NCBI GenBank assembly: GCA_036867785.1
Contig: CP145420.1
Location: 558,001-622,000 of the forward strand
Direction of reading: 5' to 3'
Source of the DNA: Plasmodiophora brassicae
Lineage: Eukaryota; Endomyxa: Phytomyxea; Phytomyxea; Plasmodiophorida
Length of the DNA: 64,000 bases
The notes under the pieces are model-generated. The model worked only from the letters and a program-made list of their open reading frames with translations, made no database searches and was not told where the DNA came from. Positions 41,499 to 52,459 of this stretch are shown here, piece by piece; positions within the stretch are counted from its first letter, which is position 1, and the number at the start of each line of letters is the position of its first letter. A program made the position numbers and the translations under genes.

Positions 41499-44400
41499 TT
41501 AGATCAGTAGGCTGACTACCACGCCAACCGTCAAGGCACTCCGACCCAGTGAAGCCGCTGCACTGGTGAAATTGCTGTTCCTGATAAGTGTCGATGGCGT
41601 CACTGGCGGCGGAGATGACGTCACGTGCTGTTTCGTCACCGGCGTAAGGGTTGGGGATGGCGTCTGCGCCGACGTTGGAGATGGCGTCAAAGCAGGCGTT
41701 GGAGATGGCGTCGGAGCCGGCGTTGGAGATGGCGTCGGAGCCGGCGTTGGAGATGGCGTCGGAGCCGGCGTTGGAGATGGCGTCGGAGCCGGCGTTGGAG
41801 ACGGCGTCGGAGCCGGCGTTGGAGATGGCGTCGGAGCCGGTGTTGGAGGTGGCACCGGAACCAGGGTTGAGGCTGGCGTCGGAGATAGCGTCGGCGATGG
41901 CGTTGGGTCTGAGGATGGCGCGGGCGTAGGTACCGAGCAAGCGCAAAACCTTCGATCCCAAGACGCCGGAATCACATTACAATAGTTGACCGTCACGTCA
42001 ATGCCGCTGGAGTACCAACATCCGCCATAAGAATCCGTCATCGGTCCTTGGGGCCATGCGTTGTACTGGGTGCAGCTGTGTACACCCACGTGGGCAGCAA
42101 TTTGAGCTACATCTGCAGGCGTTGTACAGGTCAGCAGCTGCTGCCAATCGCAAGTCATTCCGCCACCAAGTGCAGTGCAGGCATCGGTACACGTCTGACC
42201 ACCGGCACCTGCGTACCAGCTTGGCAGGTTGAAAACTGGAGACGGCGGCAACGTTGTCGCTGGCTTCGGCTTCGTGGTCGCCTTCTTCGTCGTTGGCTTC
42301 TTCACTGTAGTGGGCTTTCTCGTCGTCAGCTTCTTCACTGTCGCCGCATGTCCGGTTGTCCCCTTCTTAGCCGACTGCTTAGTGGTCGCGTGGTTCTTCG
42401 CCGTCTGCTTCTTGGTCGTCTGCCTTTTGGTTGACAGCTTCTTCGCAGTTGGCACATGAGTCGTTGTTTGTTTCTTTGTCGGAGCCGGCGTTGGAGATGG
42501 CGTTGGGGCTGGTGATGGGGCCGGCGTAGGTACCGAGCAAGCGCAAAACCTTCGATCCCAAGACGCCGGAATCACATTACAATAGTTGACCGTCACGTCA
42601 ATGCCGCTGGAGTACCAACATCCGCCATAAGAATCCGTCATCGGTCCTTGGGGCCATGCGTTGTACTGGGTGCAGCTGTGTACACCCACGTGGGCAGCAA
42701 TTTGAGCTACATCTGCAGGCGTTGTACAGGTCAGCAGCTGCTGCCAATCGCAAGTCATTCCGCCACCAAGTGCAGTGCAGGCATCGGTACACGTCTGACC
42801 ACCGGCACCTGCGTACCAGCTTGGCAGGTTGAAAACTGGAGACGGCGGCAACGTTGTCGCTGGCTTCGGCTTCGTGGTCGCCTTCTTCGTCGTTGGCTTC
42901 TTCACTGTAGTGGGCTTTCTCGTCGTCAGCTTCTTCACTGTCGCCGCATGTCCGGTTGTCCCCTTCTTAGCCGACTGCTTAGTGGTCGCGTGGTTCTTCG
43001 CCGTCTGCTTCTTGGTCGTCTGCCTTTTGGTTGACAGCTTCTTCGCAGTTGGCACATGAGTCGTTGTTTGTTTCTTTGTCGGAGCCGGCGTTGGAGATGG
43101 CGTTGGGGCTGGTGATGGGGCCGGCGTAGGTACCGAGCAAGCGCAAAACCTTCGATCCCAAGACGCCGGAATCACATTACAATAGTTGACCGTCACGTCA
43201 ATGCCGCTGGAGTACCAACATCCGCCATAAGAATCCGTCATCGGTCCTTGGGGCCATGCGTTGTACTGGGTGCAGCTGTGTACACCCACGTGGGCAGCAA
43301 TTTGAGCTACATCTGCAGGCGTTGTACAGGTCAGCAGCTGCTGCCAATCGCAAGTCATTCCGCCACCAAGTGCAGTGCAGGCATCGGTACACGTCTGACC
43401 ACCGGCACCTGCGTACCAGCTTGGCAGGTTGAAAACTGGAGACGGCGGCAACGTTGTCGCTGGCTTCGGCTTCGTGGTCGCCTTCTTCGTCGTTGGCTTC
43501 TTCACTGTAGTGGGCTTTCTCGTCGTCAGCTTCTTCACTGTCGCCGCATGTCCGGTTGTCCCCTTCTTAGCCGACTGCTTAGTGGTCGCGTGGTTCTTCG
43601 CCGTCTGCTTCTTGGTCGTCTGCCTTTTGGTTGACAGCTTCTTCGCAGTTGGCACATGAGTCGTTGTTTGTTTCTTTGTCGGAGCCGGCGTTGGAGATGG
43701 CGTTGGGGCTGGTGATGGGGCCGGCGTAGGTACCGAGCAAGCGCAAAACCTTCGATCCCAAGACGCCGGAATCACATTACAATAGTTGACCGTCACGTCA
43801 ATGCCGCTGGAGTACCAACATCCGCCATAAGAATCCGTCATCGGTCCTTGGGGCCATGCGTTGTACTGGGTGCAGCTGTGTACACCCACGTGGGCAGCAA
43901 TTTGAGCTACATCTGCAGGCGTTGTACAGGTCAGCAGCTGCTGCCAATCGCAAGTCATTCCGCCACCAAGTGCAGTGCAGGCATCGGTACACGTCTGACC
44001 ACCGGCACCTGCGTACCAGCTTGGCAGGTTGAAAACTGGAGACGGCGGCAACGTTGTCGCTGGCTTCGGCTTCGTGGTCGCCTTCTTCGTCGTTGGCTTC
44101 TTCACTGTAGTGGGCTTTCTCGTCGTCAGCTTCTTCACTGTCGCCGCATGTCCGGTTGTCCCCTTCTTAGCCGACTGCTTAGTGGTCGCGTGGTTCTTCG
44201 CCGTCTGCTTCTTGGTCGTCTGCCTTTTGGTTGACAGCTTCTTCGCAGTTGGCACATGAGTCGTTGTTTGTTTCTTTGTCGGAGCCGGCGTTGGAGATGG
44301 CGTTGGGGCTGGTGATGGGGCCGGCGTAGGTACCGAGCAAGCGCAAAACCTTCGATCCCAAGACGCCGGAATCACATTACAATAGTTGACCGTCACGTCA

Positions 44401-44963
44401 ATGCCGCTGGAGTACCAACATCCGCCATAAGAATCCGTCATCGGTCCTTGGGGCCATGCGTTGTACTGGGTGCAGCTGTGTACACCCACGTGGGCAGCAA
44501 TTTGAGCTACATCTGCAGGCGTTGTACAGGTCAGCAGCTGCTGCCAATCGCAAGTCATTCCGCCACCAAGTGCAGTGCAGGCATCGGTACACGTCTGACC
44601 ACCGGCACCTGCGTACCAGCTTGGCAGGTTGAAAACTGGAGACGGCGGCAACGTTGTCGCTGGCTTCGGCTTCGTGGTCGCCTTCTTCGTCGTTGGCTTC
44701 TTCACTGTAGTGGGCTTTCTCGTGGTCTTCTTCTTCGTCGTTTGCTTCCTGGTCGACAAAATATTTGTCGTGGATTTTCTCGTCGAAATCTTCGCCGTCA
44801 TCGGCTTCCTGTGCGTCGTCACGCCGTGAGTTGTCTCGGGATGTAGCAGCGTCGTTCGCCGACGTTTGGTTGACTCTGCTCCGCTCGCCATTGCCGTCAG
44901 GCATATGGCGCCAAGCACGGCGACCAGCAGAATCGTACGCGCCGTGTTGCTGGGCACCATCAT
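41499..44963 (-). CDS. Repetitive Cys-rich secreted protein, probable GPI-anchored surface protein
   Basis: 1154 residues from Met 44963. Signal peptide [20 protein letters not shown]; a Thr/Lys-rich stalk (TTKKPTT-type); then five copies of a Cys-rich module of about 105 residues ([20 protein letters not shown], then [39 protein letters not shown]) separated by Thr/Lys-rich and PAPTPSP linkers. After the last module comes a (PAPTPSPT)n stretch, then a C-terminal hydrophobic tail ([20 protein letters not shown]) preceded by small residues, typical of GPI attachment. Four linker-plus-module units of 200 residues look identical at the DNA level. Likely an extracellular adhesin-like or wall protein; the module is not a family I can name with certainty. 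Confidence 0.8.
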   Translation of the reverse strand: MMVPSNTARTILLVAVLGAICLTAMASGAESTKRRRTTLLHPETTHGVTTHRKPMTAKISTRKSTTNILSTRKQTTKKKTTRKPTTVKKPTTKKATTKPKPATTLPPSPVFNLPSWYAGAGGQTCTDACTALGGGMTCDWQQLLTCTTPADVAQIAAHVGVHSCTQYNAWPQGPMTDSYGGCWYSSGIDVTVNYCNVIPASWDRRFCACSVPTPAPSPAPTPSPTPAPTKKQTTTHVPTAKKLSTKRQTTKKQTAKNHATTKQSAKKGTTGHAATVKKLTTRKPTTVKKPTTKKATTKPKPATTLPPSPVFNLPSWYAGAGGQTCTDACTALGGGMTCDWQQLLTCTTPADVAQIAAHVGVHSCTQYNAWPQGPMTDSYGGCWYSSGIDVTVNYCNVIPASWDRRFCACSVPTPAPSPAPTPSPTPAPTKKQTTTHVPTAKKLSTKRQTTKKQTAKNHATTKQSAKKGTTGHAATVKKLTTRKPTTVKKPTTKKATTKPKPATTLPPSPVFNLPSWYAGAGGQTCTDACTALGGGMTCDWQQLLTCTTPADVAQIAAHVGVHSCTQYNAWPQGPMTDSYGGCWYSSGIDVTVNYCNVIPASWDRRFCACSVPTPAPSPAPTPSPTPAPTKKQTTTHVPTAKKLSTKRQTTKKQTAKNHATTKQSAKKGTTGHAATVKKLTTRKPTTVKKPTTKKATTKPKPATTLPPSPVFNLPSWYAGAGGQTCTDACTALGGGMTCDWQQLLTCTTPADVAQIAAHVGVHSCTQYNAWPQGPMTDSYGGCWYSSGIDVTVNYCNVIPASWDRRFCACSVPTPAPSPAPTPSPTPAPTKKQTTTHVPTAKKLSTKRQTTKKQTAKNHATTKQSAKKGTTGHAATVKKLTTRKPTTVKKPTTKKATTKPKPATTLPPSPVFNLPSWYAGAGGQTCTDACTALGGGMTCDWQQLLTCTTPADVAQIAAHVGVHSCTQYNAWPQGPMTDSYGGCWYSSGIDVTVNYCNVIPASWDRRFCACSVPTPAPSSDPTPSPTLSPTPASTLVPVPPPTPAPTPSPTPAPTPSPTPAPTPSPTPAPTPSPTPAPTPSPTPAPTPSPTPALTPSPTSAQTPSPTLTPVTKQHVTSSPPPVTPSTLIRNSNFTSAAASLGRSALTVGVVVSLLI
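41689..41846. repeat. 24-bp minisatellite encoding PAPTPSPT
   Basis: Units GGCGTCGGAGCCGGCGTTGG plus AGAT (24 bp), about six to seven copies, inside the coding region of the repetitive surface protein. One unit differs by a single base (GAGACGG). Confidence 0.8.
41926..44722. repeat. 600-bp tandem repeat, about 4.7 units with no visible divergence
   Basis: The sequence repeats with a period of exactly 600 bp: text at 42001, 42601, 43201, 43801 and 44401 is the same base for base over the compared lines, and identity ends near 41926 and 44722. It lies wholly within the surface-protein gene and preserves frame (200 codons). The absence of even silent differences points to very recent amplification or active gene conversion, or to assembly collapse or expansion. 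Confidence 0.95.
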
Positions 44964-45430
44964 CTTCGTCAAGGATGTCCCTGCCAAGTGCCCCGTCACT
45001 CAGGAGCCTGCGACCCAGTTGACTCGGGCGTCCGGTTGTCACCTCTGCCGCTGGTCTAGATGCGTCTGGCGGAACACACACGTTCGCCTGGGTCACCGAC
45101 AACCTCCCTGTCACCACCTGTGTCTGAATCGGTCGGCCCAGCAGGCCAGGACAATTCCTGTTCGAGAACCCACCCGCGACTCGCTGATGCCGAGCTCCGA
45201 CTCTAGAGAAGTCGGGACCGGTCAGATGACGTCGGCGAACGCTCGAACAAATGGGTACGCCGTGATGGACGATCCCATTCTGGGTACACTTAAGCATGTG
45301 AGACTAAGTGCTAAGCAGATTTTAGGCGCCACGCCGCATGAGGTTAGGGGTATGAACAGGAACTCGCAATGCCGCGCGTCACCTGGCGTCTCGTTGTCCA
45401 GCAGACCTGTGACCTGATGGTCAACCAAAG
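44964..45430. other. Intergenic, nothing recognised
   Basis: About 470 bp upstream of the surface-protein gene and downstream of the MADS gene; presumably the promoter of the former. No motif stands out. Confidence 0.4.
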
Positions 45431-45816
45431 CTAGACCATAAGCGCTTCATTACTTCCGCGTTTCCTGCCATGACCAGAGCATGATGCGCCAGCGGTCTCT
45501 GTCATTGCCGGCACCGTCTGATCCACCGCCTGTGGTTCAGGTGCCGAATCGTCCACCTCTTCCTGGAGCACGCTCCGCGTAACCTTGTTGTACCGGCTGT
45601 AGATCACGTTGATGTCTCCAGACGAGTACGTCATGACGTCGGAGGCGGCCGGCTTGCGTCGCACATCACGATTGGACGACAACGACAACGTGCGAGCCGG
45701 ACAGGGCGGCCCAGCGTTTCCGCCTTCTTGATGAGGCCCGCCGATCGCTTCATGTACGTCGCCGACCGCTTCTTCTTGTCATGGATGTGGGCAATTGCGA
45801 CGGCAACCTTGCCCAT
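45431..45816 (-). CDS. Small MADS-box (SRF/MEF2-type) protein
   Basis: Two exons across a 50-nt intron (45653-45702) give 111 residues. The MADS N-terminus is MGKVAVAIAHIHDKKKRSAT, then YMKRSAGLIKKAETLG, matching the MADS order of basic helix, RxxTxxKRxxGLxKKAxEL. After the splice ASDVMTYSSGDINVIYSRYN occupies the place of the hydrophobic strands. That part is about two residues short and lacks the usual LCD motif. The rest is a short acidic tail (LQEEVDDSAPEPQ). It lacks any recognisable K or MEF2 domain. DNA-binding dimerisation is plausible, but the altered strand makes function uncertain. Confidence 0.7.
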
Positions 45817-45960
45817 TGTCTAGCGGGCGCGCCCTGGCCCTGATCGGTGAAGGTCGAGCTGCAAACTCGACCACCAGCTTCGAACCGTGCGACTAATTCG
45901 GGACGCGCCGCCCGCCGTGCCAGACTGCTATTTCAGGGGCATATCCCCGCGATCCGTGGA

Positions 45961-46187
45961 CTAGTACACTATAGTGTACTAGAGGTTTGACTGGACGTAA
46001 AACTTTAGCAAGGACATATTATTAAGTCATTGGCATTGTGATACACTGGTTACGCCATTCTGGATTGGGAGCTGAAAGTTGTGTATAATTCGGCCACCTA
46101 GTTGGCGAGGAACAACGTTGCCAAGTTGAGCATAATTTTCCCGTCACTCCCTATCAAAATAGCCTCTAGTACACTATAGTGTACTAG
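45961..46187. mobile_element. 227-bp MITE with 22-bp palindromic ends
   Basis: Bounded by two copies of the palindrome CTAGTACACTA plus its reverse complement TAGTGTACTAG (45961-45982 and 46166-46187), each continuing inward with AG and then G (GTTT or GCTA). The interior of about 180 bp is AT-rich and codes for nothing. The same palindrome ends the DUF7869-type transposon 640 bp away, which could supply transposase. No target-site duplication is certain; CTAG or TA inside the palindrome could be the duplicated site. Confidence 0.75.
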
Positions 46188-46829
46188 AGCCTCAGCGGCA
46201 TTCGTCGCTTAACTCCTCAACAAACGGACCGAAACAAGGAAATGAATCGAGTTCAATGTTAACACGAGCTGCTTGATCGGAGGCGCCGACTACGGCGACG
46301 TCCTGACTTCGCCTACAGCTCGGCTTCGATACGTACGCTGGCATACCTGCCGGCGTTCATATCAACTACCAAGCTGCGAGCATGTAGGTCCATGCGAACC
46401 CACCACATGAAAGTATAGACGAGCCCGTTCTGTGAAGCATGGAACTCACTGGTCTTCCATCATGACCGACGACAACATGCCGTCTGGATGACTGATCACC
46501 TTCCACCCATCCGTGGGGTCCTTCGCGGCTATGGCCTCCGATCTGTTGCTGCGACCCGAGCTGACGATTCTGCTGGAAACCTCTTCCACGTCCACGACCG
46601 CGTCCACGACCGCGAGTGGCCGTTCCGCTCGTTCCACAGCGTCCTGCTGCCATGGGCGAGATGCTGTTCCTGGTGACGACTCTCCAGCAGCGATGCACAG
46701 GTCGAGGAACCGCCATAAATCTATGGGTGGTATTTTGCGACGTGCTCTACCCAGCGCGCCTTAAATGACACGATTAGTCCAAAGTTTCTTGGAGAGGCAG
46801 GCTTCAGGAAACTGTCGCGAAACGGCGCT
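46188..46829. other. Stretch between MITE and transposon
   Basis: About 640 bp. A minus-strand frame (46366-46716) has an Arg/Gly run (RGRGRGRGRG), and another minus frame overlapping it reads WKVISHPDGMLSSVMMEDQ. These could be exons of a small gene, but nothing decides between frames. Confidence 0.3.
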
Positions 46830-47261
46830 CTAGTACACTAGAGTGTACTAGAGCGCCATGCTGCATCTCTGCCTGTCGGTGCAAAAAGGAAAGGTTTCGT
46901 CGCCACGGCGATTTTGAGAAAATCGCGTTCAAAGGTTGCCCGGGGCTCGGCCATCGCGGAATCTGATTGTCGTCGTCCTTAGCTGACTGGTATGGAACTG
47001 TTACCGAGCGAAGATGTGAGGATCTTTCGTACGCAAAGGCGATATTCAGTGTGACCCGAGGTTCTCGTTCCTTGTGGCAACTCTCTCATCGCGAACATCG
47101 GCGATGCTGCTGCTCTATGCTCATCACCGTCATCGCTGGGCAGGCGCCTTTCCATCTCGGCGCCTTCGTGGTCAACAACGTATCGGTGTGGTAGTCCTCA
47201 TATGCAGTGATGGTTGCCGTCAGTTTCAGTCGATATAGCTGACTACAAGGTGTGTTTTTAC

Positions 47262-49364
47262 TCAGGTTGCCAAGGCTGGCAAGTTCTTTCGCGCCTGGGT
47301 CTTTCTGGCAACTGCTGCTCTGGCGCCATGGAGTAGCACAGTGTCTGGTGCGGGGAACCTGTGGCGATATTTCGAGGGAATCGCTCGTGCCAAGTCATGT
47401 AGGGACTGCATTTTGATCGCATTAAGCATGACGGGCCCTTCATATTTCCGTTTCAGGATGCCCAACTCACCCTCCCCTTTGTCTATCCGTATCTTTCCCC
47501 ATGGCTCGTTCTTGCTGAAGGAATACCGGTACCACAGTTCGCCTGGATGATATACTCCATCGGTTTCCCCGAAGCTGAACCATCGAACTTTCTCGAATTT
47601 GATCGGCTGTCCACGGTAAGCTCCAATGTCTTTGCGATTGAGGACAGTGTACTTCCGTCCAAGGTACTCCTTCCAGGTATAGAAGTTCGGGTAGGAAACA
47701 TTACTGACTCGTGGCTTGTGGCCCACAGTGAAGGCGTCCGAAATGACTTCTGCTACTTCTTCTGGGACATACACCTTGCGTTTACGGAACTGCACGTCGA
47801 CTTTTGAGAAGAATCGGTCACAAGATAAGAACGTATGCCCAACGACTGGAAATTTGAGGTCAACTCGGCGATGAGTGTAGTGGCGACCGCCTCTTAACGT
47901 ATGCTCGTGAGCCCACATCATTACATATTGGTTCTTATTCTGTCCACGGCAATTGTCAGAGATCAGGATGAGGCCACCGCCGCGTCGACTGGGAGGCAAC
48001 GCCGCAGACAACTCATTCTCGAGGGTAGAGATCACTTCATCAGGTCCTCTCAAACCTTCACACTCGTTCCACACATAACAATGATGATCGCAAGTTGGGC
48101 ACCAAGGGCAGTGGATATCGAAAATGAACACTCCCAGTTGATCAACGAATCGGGCTTTCTTCAGTGGCAGGTTCGGCACGTAGAGCGTCCGCTCGAAGTC
48201 GTAGGTCATGGTGGTCCATGTTTGCATGGAATCGGGATTCGGCTCCATGGAAATCTCCTGGTCGTGGCGCATCATAGTATAACCAAACGCGGCGATAGCT
48301 CGATGGCTCTCCAACGTGTTCTGCAGCTTAACGACGTTCTCCAAGTCATTCCTGGCTTTCGCATCGTTCAGGTCTTCTTCCAATACAGCGCATGTCTCAC
48401 ACTGGTCCGTCTTAGCCCTCCTGAAACGAATGTAGCCGAACTGTTTCGCGAAATGTGCGAAGAACGTTTTCTGCTTCATGGGAAGCTGCACGACCGGTTG
48501 ATCGCTTGGAGATCCAGATTGCTGAGCGGACTGATATGCCCACCACTCAGGGAATTCATGTCGAAGAAACCGATCATATAACGCTCTCTCGCTGCCGGAA
48601 GATGGGAGGTAAATGACCGGTGAACTGCAATGGGCACGGCAATAATGGCTTGGCGTTCCTCTAACGAAACAGTGTCACACGAAGCACTGAGATGTAATAA
48701 TACGGTATTACTCTGAATGGACAACACCTTCGATGAATGCTTGCATCTTTCCCAAAACGATTGGGTCGACTTTCCTTTGCTTCCCATGCATGCCACGTGT
48801 ACTGGGTTTCATTTGTCCGGAGAAGTTGGGGTCGGTGAAGCGCTTACGTATCGATACGAGCCGCTTATCGAAGATGTTGAACACAATCATGAACATTTTG
48901 CGACAGACGTTGATTGTGCCGATCGTGTGTTCGACGTTGTACAGAACACGTAGCTTGCCCTTGGAGGATCTGGTCCTTGTCATGTGTCCGCAGAGATACT
49001 CCTGCTGTTGCTGCCAATTCATCGACCCGAACGCTGCTCTCATCGACTGAATCTGACCAGGTTCGATTCTCTCGCTACACTTTCGGGAGCATCCACAAGA
49101 CGTCACCTCAGGGAACGCTTTCCGACGTCTCTGGTTTCGAACCCATGTCGACGGGTTCGCCTGGCGCTTCTTCGGTCTCGTTAACGTTGCGATAGACTCC
49201 AGGTCGACACGGGCAGCACCAGGTTGACCTTCTTCAGCATCAACGTAGTCAATAGGGTCAGGGACAGTGCCAGAGTTGGAGGACATATCGTTATCTCGCC
49301 CCAGGTCGCTGCGACGATCTCGTTTGCTACCGACGTCCGTCATGCAGGAGTCGTTGTCAGCCAC
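47262..49364 (-). CDS. Transposase-like protein, DUF7869 type
   Basis: Reads from Met 49364. The first exon is acidic and then basic (PSTWVRNQRRRKAFPEVTSC) with a Cys cluster (CGCSRKCSERI) and a helical region (NICRKMFMIVFN-type). A following exon near 48590-48655 reads ERQAIIAVPIAVHRSF. The last exon (to 47262) has a second Cys motif (CETCAVLEEDLNDAKARNDL) with downstream His. It also holds the family core: VFIFDIHCPWCPTCDHHCYV, GGLILISDNCRGQNKNQYVM and VVGHTFLSCDRFFSKVDVQF. The Asp in SDNCRGQNKN and later acidic residues fit an RNase H-like DDE/D fold. DUF7869 proteins are widespread in animals, plants and oomycetes and are suspected transposases. Splice sites between exons are only partly assigned. 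Confidence 0.7.
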
Positions 49365-50109
49365 ACAAGAAGTTCATTTTGCGCGCCTGCTGCCCGGGAA
49401 GCGCCGCCGGTCCCAGCACGCACTCCGCGACCGCCCTTATTTAGTGACGGTGTCCTCTGAGGACTGACTATGGCAAGGGGTTTCCGACCAAATATGAGCA
49501 CTTTCTATGTCCAGCGTAACGAAACAAACTATACCATCAGATTCGCCAGTTCGAGAGCTTTCCGATGATATACTTATCTCAAAATTGACTATGTCGACGA
49601 AACCTTTCCTTTTTGCACCGACGGGCAGATCTATTTTAGGCTACGCAAAAATGTCTCTAGTACACAGCCCTCTCTAAATAGTGTCCGGAGTCCGAAAACG
49701 CCCTAAATACATTAAATAGAGGTCCGGCAGGTACCCTAAATAGGGCTGCATTGCGTTTCGAGCCAGCAGTGGTCGTCGTGAAGTCCAGACGTCTCTGCTT
49801 ATCATGCCCGGCAGGCAGGCATCGACAGGCTTCAACAAGGCGCATTGCATCGAATACGGTCTCAAGATCATAGGCCGAGATCCTGCGACTCATAAGGTGC
49901 GCTCTCTGCGATGCCAGTTCTGTGCCTTCTGTGGGCGCGAGGAGAAGGTTGGTGCGAAGCGCAAGAAGACGGAGAACGTCAAGTACTTTGATAAGTTCAA
50001 AGCGCAATACTACCTCCAGCACATTAGACTACAACACGCCAAGGAGTGGGAGACGTACCGCTTGCTCTCGAATGACGACAAGCTGGCGTACTTCGAGAAC
50101 CGCCAGAAT

Positions 50110-50201
50110 TGTCACGATCAGGCAAGCTGATGCAACGAACGCTTTGACGGACTGGCGAAGTCCGTCGCGGGGTTCTCGGTTTATTCCGGACAGTCCTCAC
50201 A
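50110..50201 (+). repeat. 5' LTR (92 bp)
   Basis: TGTCACGATC...CCTCACA. Contains a perfect hairpin GACGGACT-N5-AGTCCGTC, which could act as an RNA structure or terminator-like signal. Confidence 0.85.
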
Positions 50202-50269
50202 TAATAGTCCCCTTCTAGCGATGGGCCTCTGACGGGTCCGGGATAGAAGGGCAGACGGATGGCCTCTGA

Positions 50270-50515
50270 TGGGTCGCAGACGAACGGACAGGCGGATGAG
50301 CAGGCAGACGGGCGGGCAGACGGACGGACAGACGAACGGACAGGCGGATGAGACGGGCGGGCAGACGGACGGACAGACGAACGATGAGCAGGCAGACGGG
50401 CGGGCAGACGGACGGACAGACGGACGAACGGGCAGACGGACGGACAGACGGACGAACGGGCAGACGGACGGATTAGCAGACGGACGGAGAGACGGGCGGG
50501 CGGGCAGACGGACGA
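50270..50515. repeat. GACG/GACA low-complexity tract
   Basis: Degenerate tetranucleotide array built of GACG, GACA and GGCG words with longer internal duplications (GGGCAGACGGACGGACAGAC), directly behind the 5' LTR. Confidence 0.85.
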
Positions 50516-50539
50516 ACAGGTTTGGTTAGTGACAGCACG

Positions 50540-52250
50540 TCGCAACCGAGGCCTTGACGTTGTGCAGGAGATGCCGAGGCGGGATCGACACTGGCGGACG
50601 GACGGACGGGTAGAGACAGCAAGCGGTCAGGGAAACACCGGCGGCCTGGGAGGCAAACAGCACGGCGGGACACGCGCACTCTGGAACTTGGACCAGCTGC
50701 GACCGAGGCCTTGACGTTGTGCAGGAGATGCCGAGGCGGGATCGGCACGGACGGACGGGAAGAGACAGCAAGTGGTCAGGGGAACACCGGTGGCCTGAGA
50801 GGCATACAGCACGGCGGGACACGTACTCTGGGACTTGGACCAGGTACGACCAAGGCCTTGACGTTCTGCGGGGGATGCCGAGGCGAGATCGGCACGGACG
50901 GACGGACGGGCGGGAAGAGACAGCAAGCGGTCAGGGGAACACCGGTGGCCTGAGAGGCATACAGCACGGCGGGACACGCACTCTGGGACTTGGACCAGGT
51001 ACGACCGAGGCCTTGACGTTCTGCGGGGGATGCCGAGGCGAGATCGGCACGGACGGACGGACGGGCGGGAAGAGACAGCAAGCGGTCAGGGGAACACCTG
51101 TGGCCTGAGAGGCATACAGCACGGCGGGACACGCACTCTGGGACTTGGACCAGGTACGACCGAGGCCTTGACGTTCTGCGGGGGATGCCGAGGCGAGATC
51201 GGCACGGACGGACGGGAAGAGACAGCAAGCGGTCAGGGGAACACCGGTGGCCTGAGAGGCATACAGCACGGCGGGACACGCACTCTGGGACTTGGACCAG
51301 GTACGACCGAGGCCTTGACGTTCTGCGGGGGATGCCGAGGCGAGATCGGCACGGACGGACGGGAAGAGACAGCAAGCGGTCAGGGGAACACCGGTGGCCT
51401 GAGAGGCATACAGCACGGCGGGACACGCACTCTGGGACTTGGACCAGGTACGACCGAGGCCTTGACGTTCTGCGGGGGATGCCGAGGCGAGATCGGCACG
51501 GACGGACGGACGGGCGGGAAGAGACAGCAAGCGGTCAGGGGAACACCTGTGGCCTGAGAGGCATACAGCACGGCGGGACACGCACTCTGGGACTTGGACC
51601 AGGTACGACCGAGGCCTTGACGTTCTGCGGGGGATGCCGAGGCGAGATCGGCACGGACGGACGGGAAGAGACAGCAAGCGGTCAGGGGAACACCGGTGGC
51701 CTGAGAGGCATACAGCACGGCGGGACACGCACTCTGGGACTTGGACCAGGTACGACCGAGGCCTTGACGTTCTGCGGGGGATGCCGAGGCGAGATCGGCA
51801 CGGACGGACGGGAAGAGACAGCAAGCGGTCAGGGGAACACCGGTGGCCTGAGAGGCATACAGCACGGCGGGACACGCACTCTGGGACTTGGACCAGGTAC
51901 GACCGAGGCCTTGACGTTCTGCGGGGGATGCCGAGGCGAGATCGGCACGGACGGACGGGAAGAGACAGCAAGCGGTCAGGGGAACACCGGTGGCCTGAGA
52001 GGCATACAGCACGGCGGGACACGCACTCTGGGACTTGGACCAGGTACGACCGAGGCCTTGACGTTCTGCGGGAGATGCCGAGGCGAGATCGGCACGGACG
52101 GACGGGAAGAGACAGCAAGCGGTCAGGGGAACACCGGTGGCCTGAGAGGCATACAGCACGGCGGGACACGTACTCTGGGACTTCGACCAGGTACCACCGA
52201 GGCCTTGACGTTCTGCAGGAGATGCCGAGGCGGGATCGACAGGAGGGTGG
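50540..52250. repeat. Minisatellite, about 11 units of 149-157 bp
   Basis: Each unit carries the words TGCGGGGGATGCCGAGGCGA, GACAGCAAGCGGTCAGGGGA and CACTCTGGGACTTGGACCAG. Central units are nearly identical with a 149-bp period. Length variants differ by extra GACG/GGCG words. The first and last units are the most diverged, the usual pattern of arrays that grow from the middle. It reads open in several frames only because stop codons are absent from the unit. Confidence 0.95.
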
Positions 52251-52272
52251 TGGGATAGGTAGTCCGTCAAAA

Positions 52273-52459
52273 TGTCACGATCAGGCAAGCTGATGCAACG
52301 AACGCTTTGACGGACTGGCGAAGTCCGTCGCGGGGTTCTCGGTTTATTCCGGACAGTCCTCACAAAATGTCACGATCAGGCAAGCTGATGCAACGAACGC
52401 TTTGACGGACTGGCGAAGTCCGTCGCGGGGTTCTCGGTTTATTCCGGACAGTCCTCACA
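52273..52459 (+). repeat. Two tandem 3' LTRs (92 bp each) separated by AAA
   Basis: Copies at 52273-52364 and 52368-52459, both the full 92 bp and the same as the 5' LTR apart from any change too small for me to see by eye. Between them is only AAA; the first is also preceded by AAA, so CAAAA-LTR is itself the duplicated unit. Confidence 0.85.

Larger units (their letters stand above)
50110..52459. mobile_element. Miniature LTR retroelement (TRIM-like) with 92-bp LTRs
   Basis: Three 92-bp direct copies start TGTCACGATC and end CCTCACA: 50110-50201, 52273-52364 and 52368-52459. The outermost two are flanked by a 5-bp duplication AGAAT (50105-50109 and 52460-52464). The ends TG...CA plus a 5-bp duplication are the LTR-retroelement signature. 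A purine-rich stretch (GGAGGGTGGTGGGATAGG) precedes the 3' repeat by about 15 bp, where a polypurine tract is expected. No gag or pol; the interior is low-complexity DNA and a minisatellite. It must rely on another element's enzymes. No convincing primer-binding site was recognised. Confidence 0.85.

Noticed and set aside
42048-44846. Five repeated plus-strand frames of 128 residues
   Set aside because: Antisense of the 600-bp coding repeat of the surface-protein gene.
50540-52250. CRISPR-like regular repeat
   Set aside because: Eukaryotic context; the units are contiguous near-identical 149-157 bp blocks without unique spacers.
50776-52363. Several long open frames on both strands (up to 412 residues)
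   Set aside because: They repeat with the minisatellite unit in every frame and have no start or domain; they exist only because the unit lacks stop codons.
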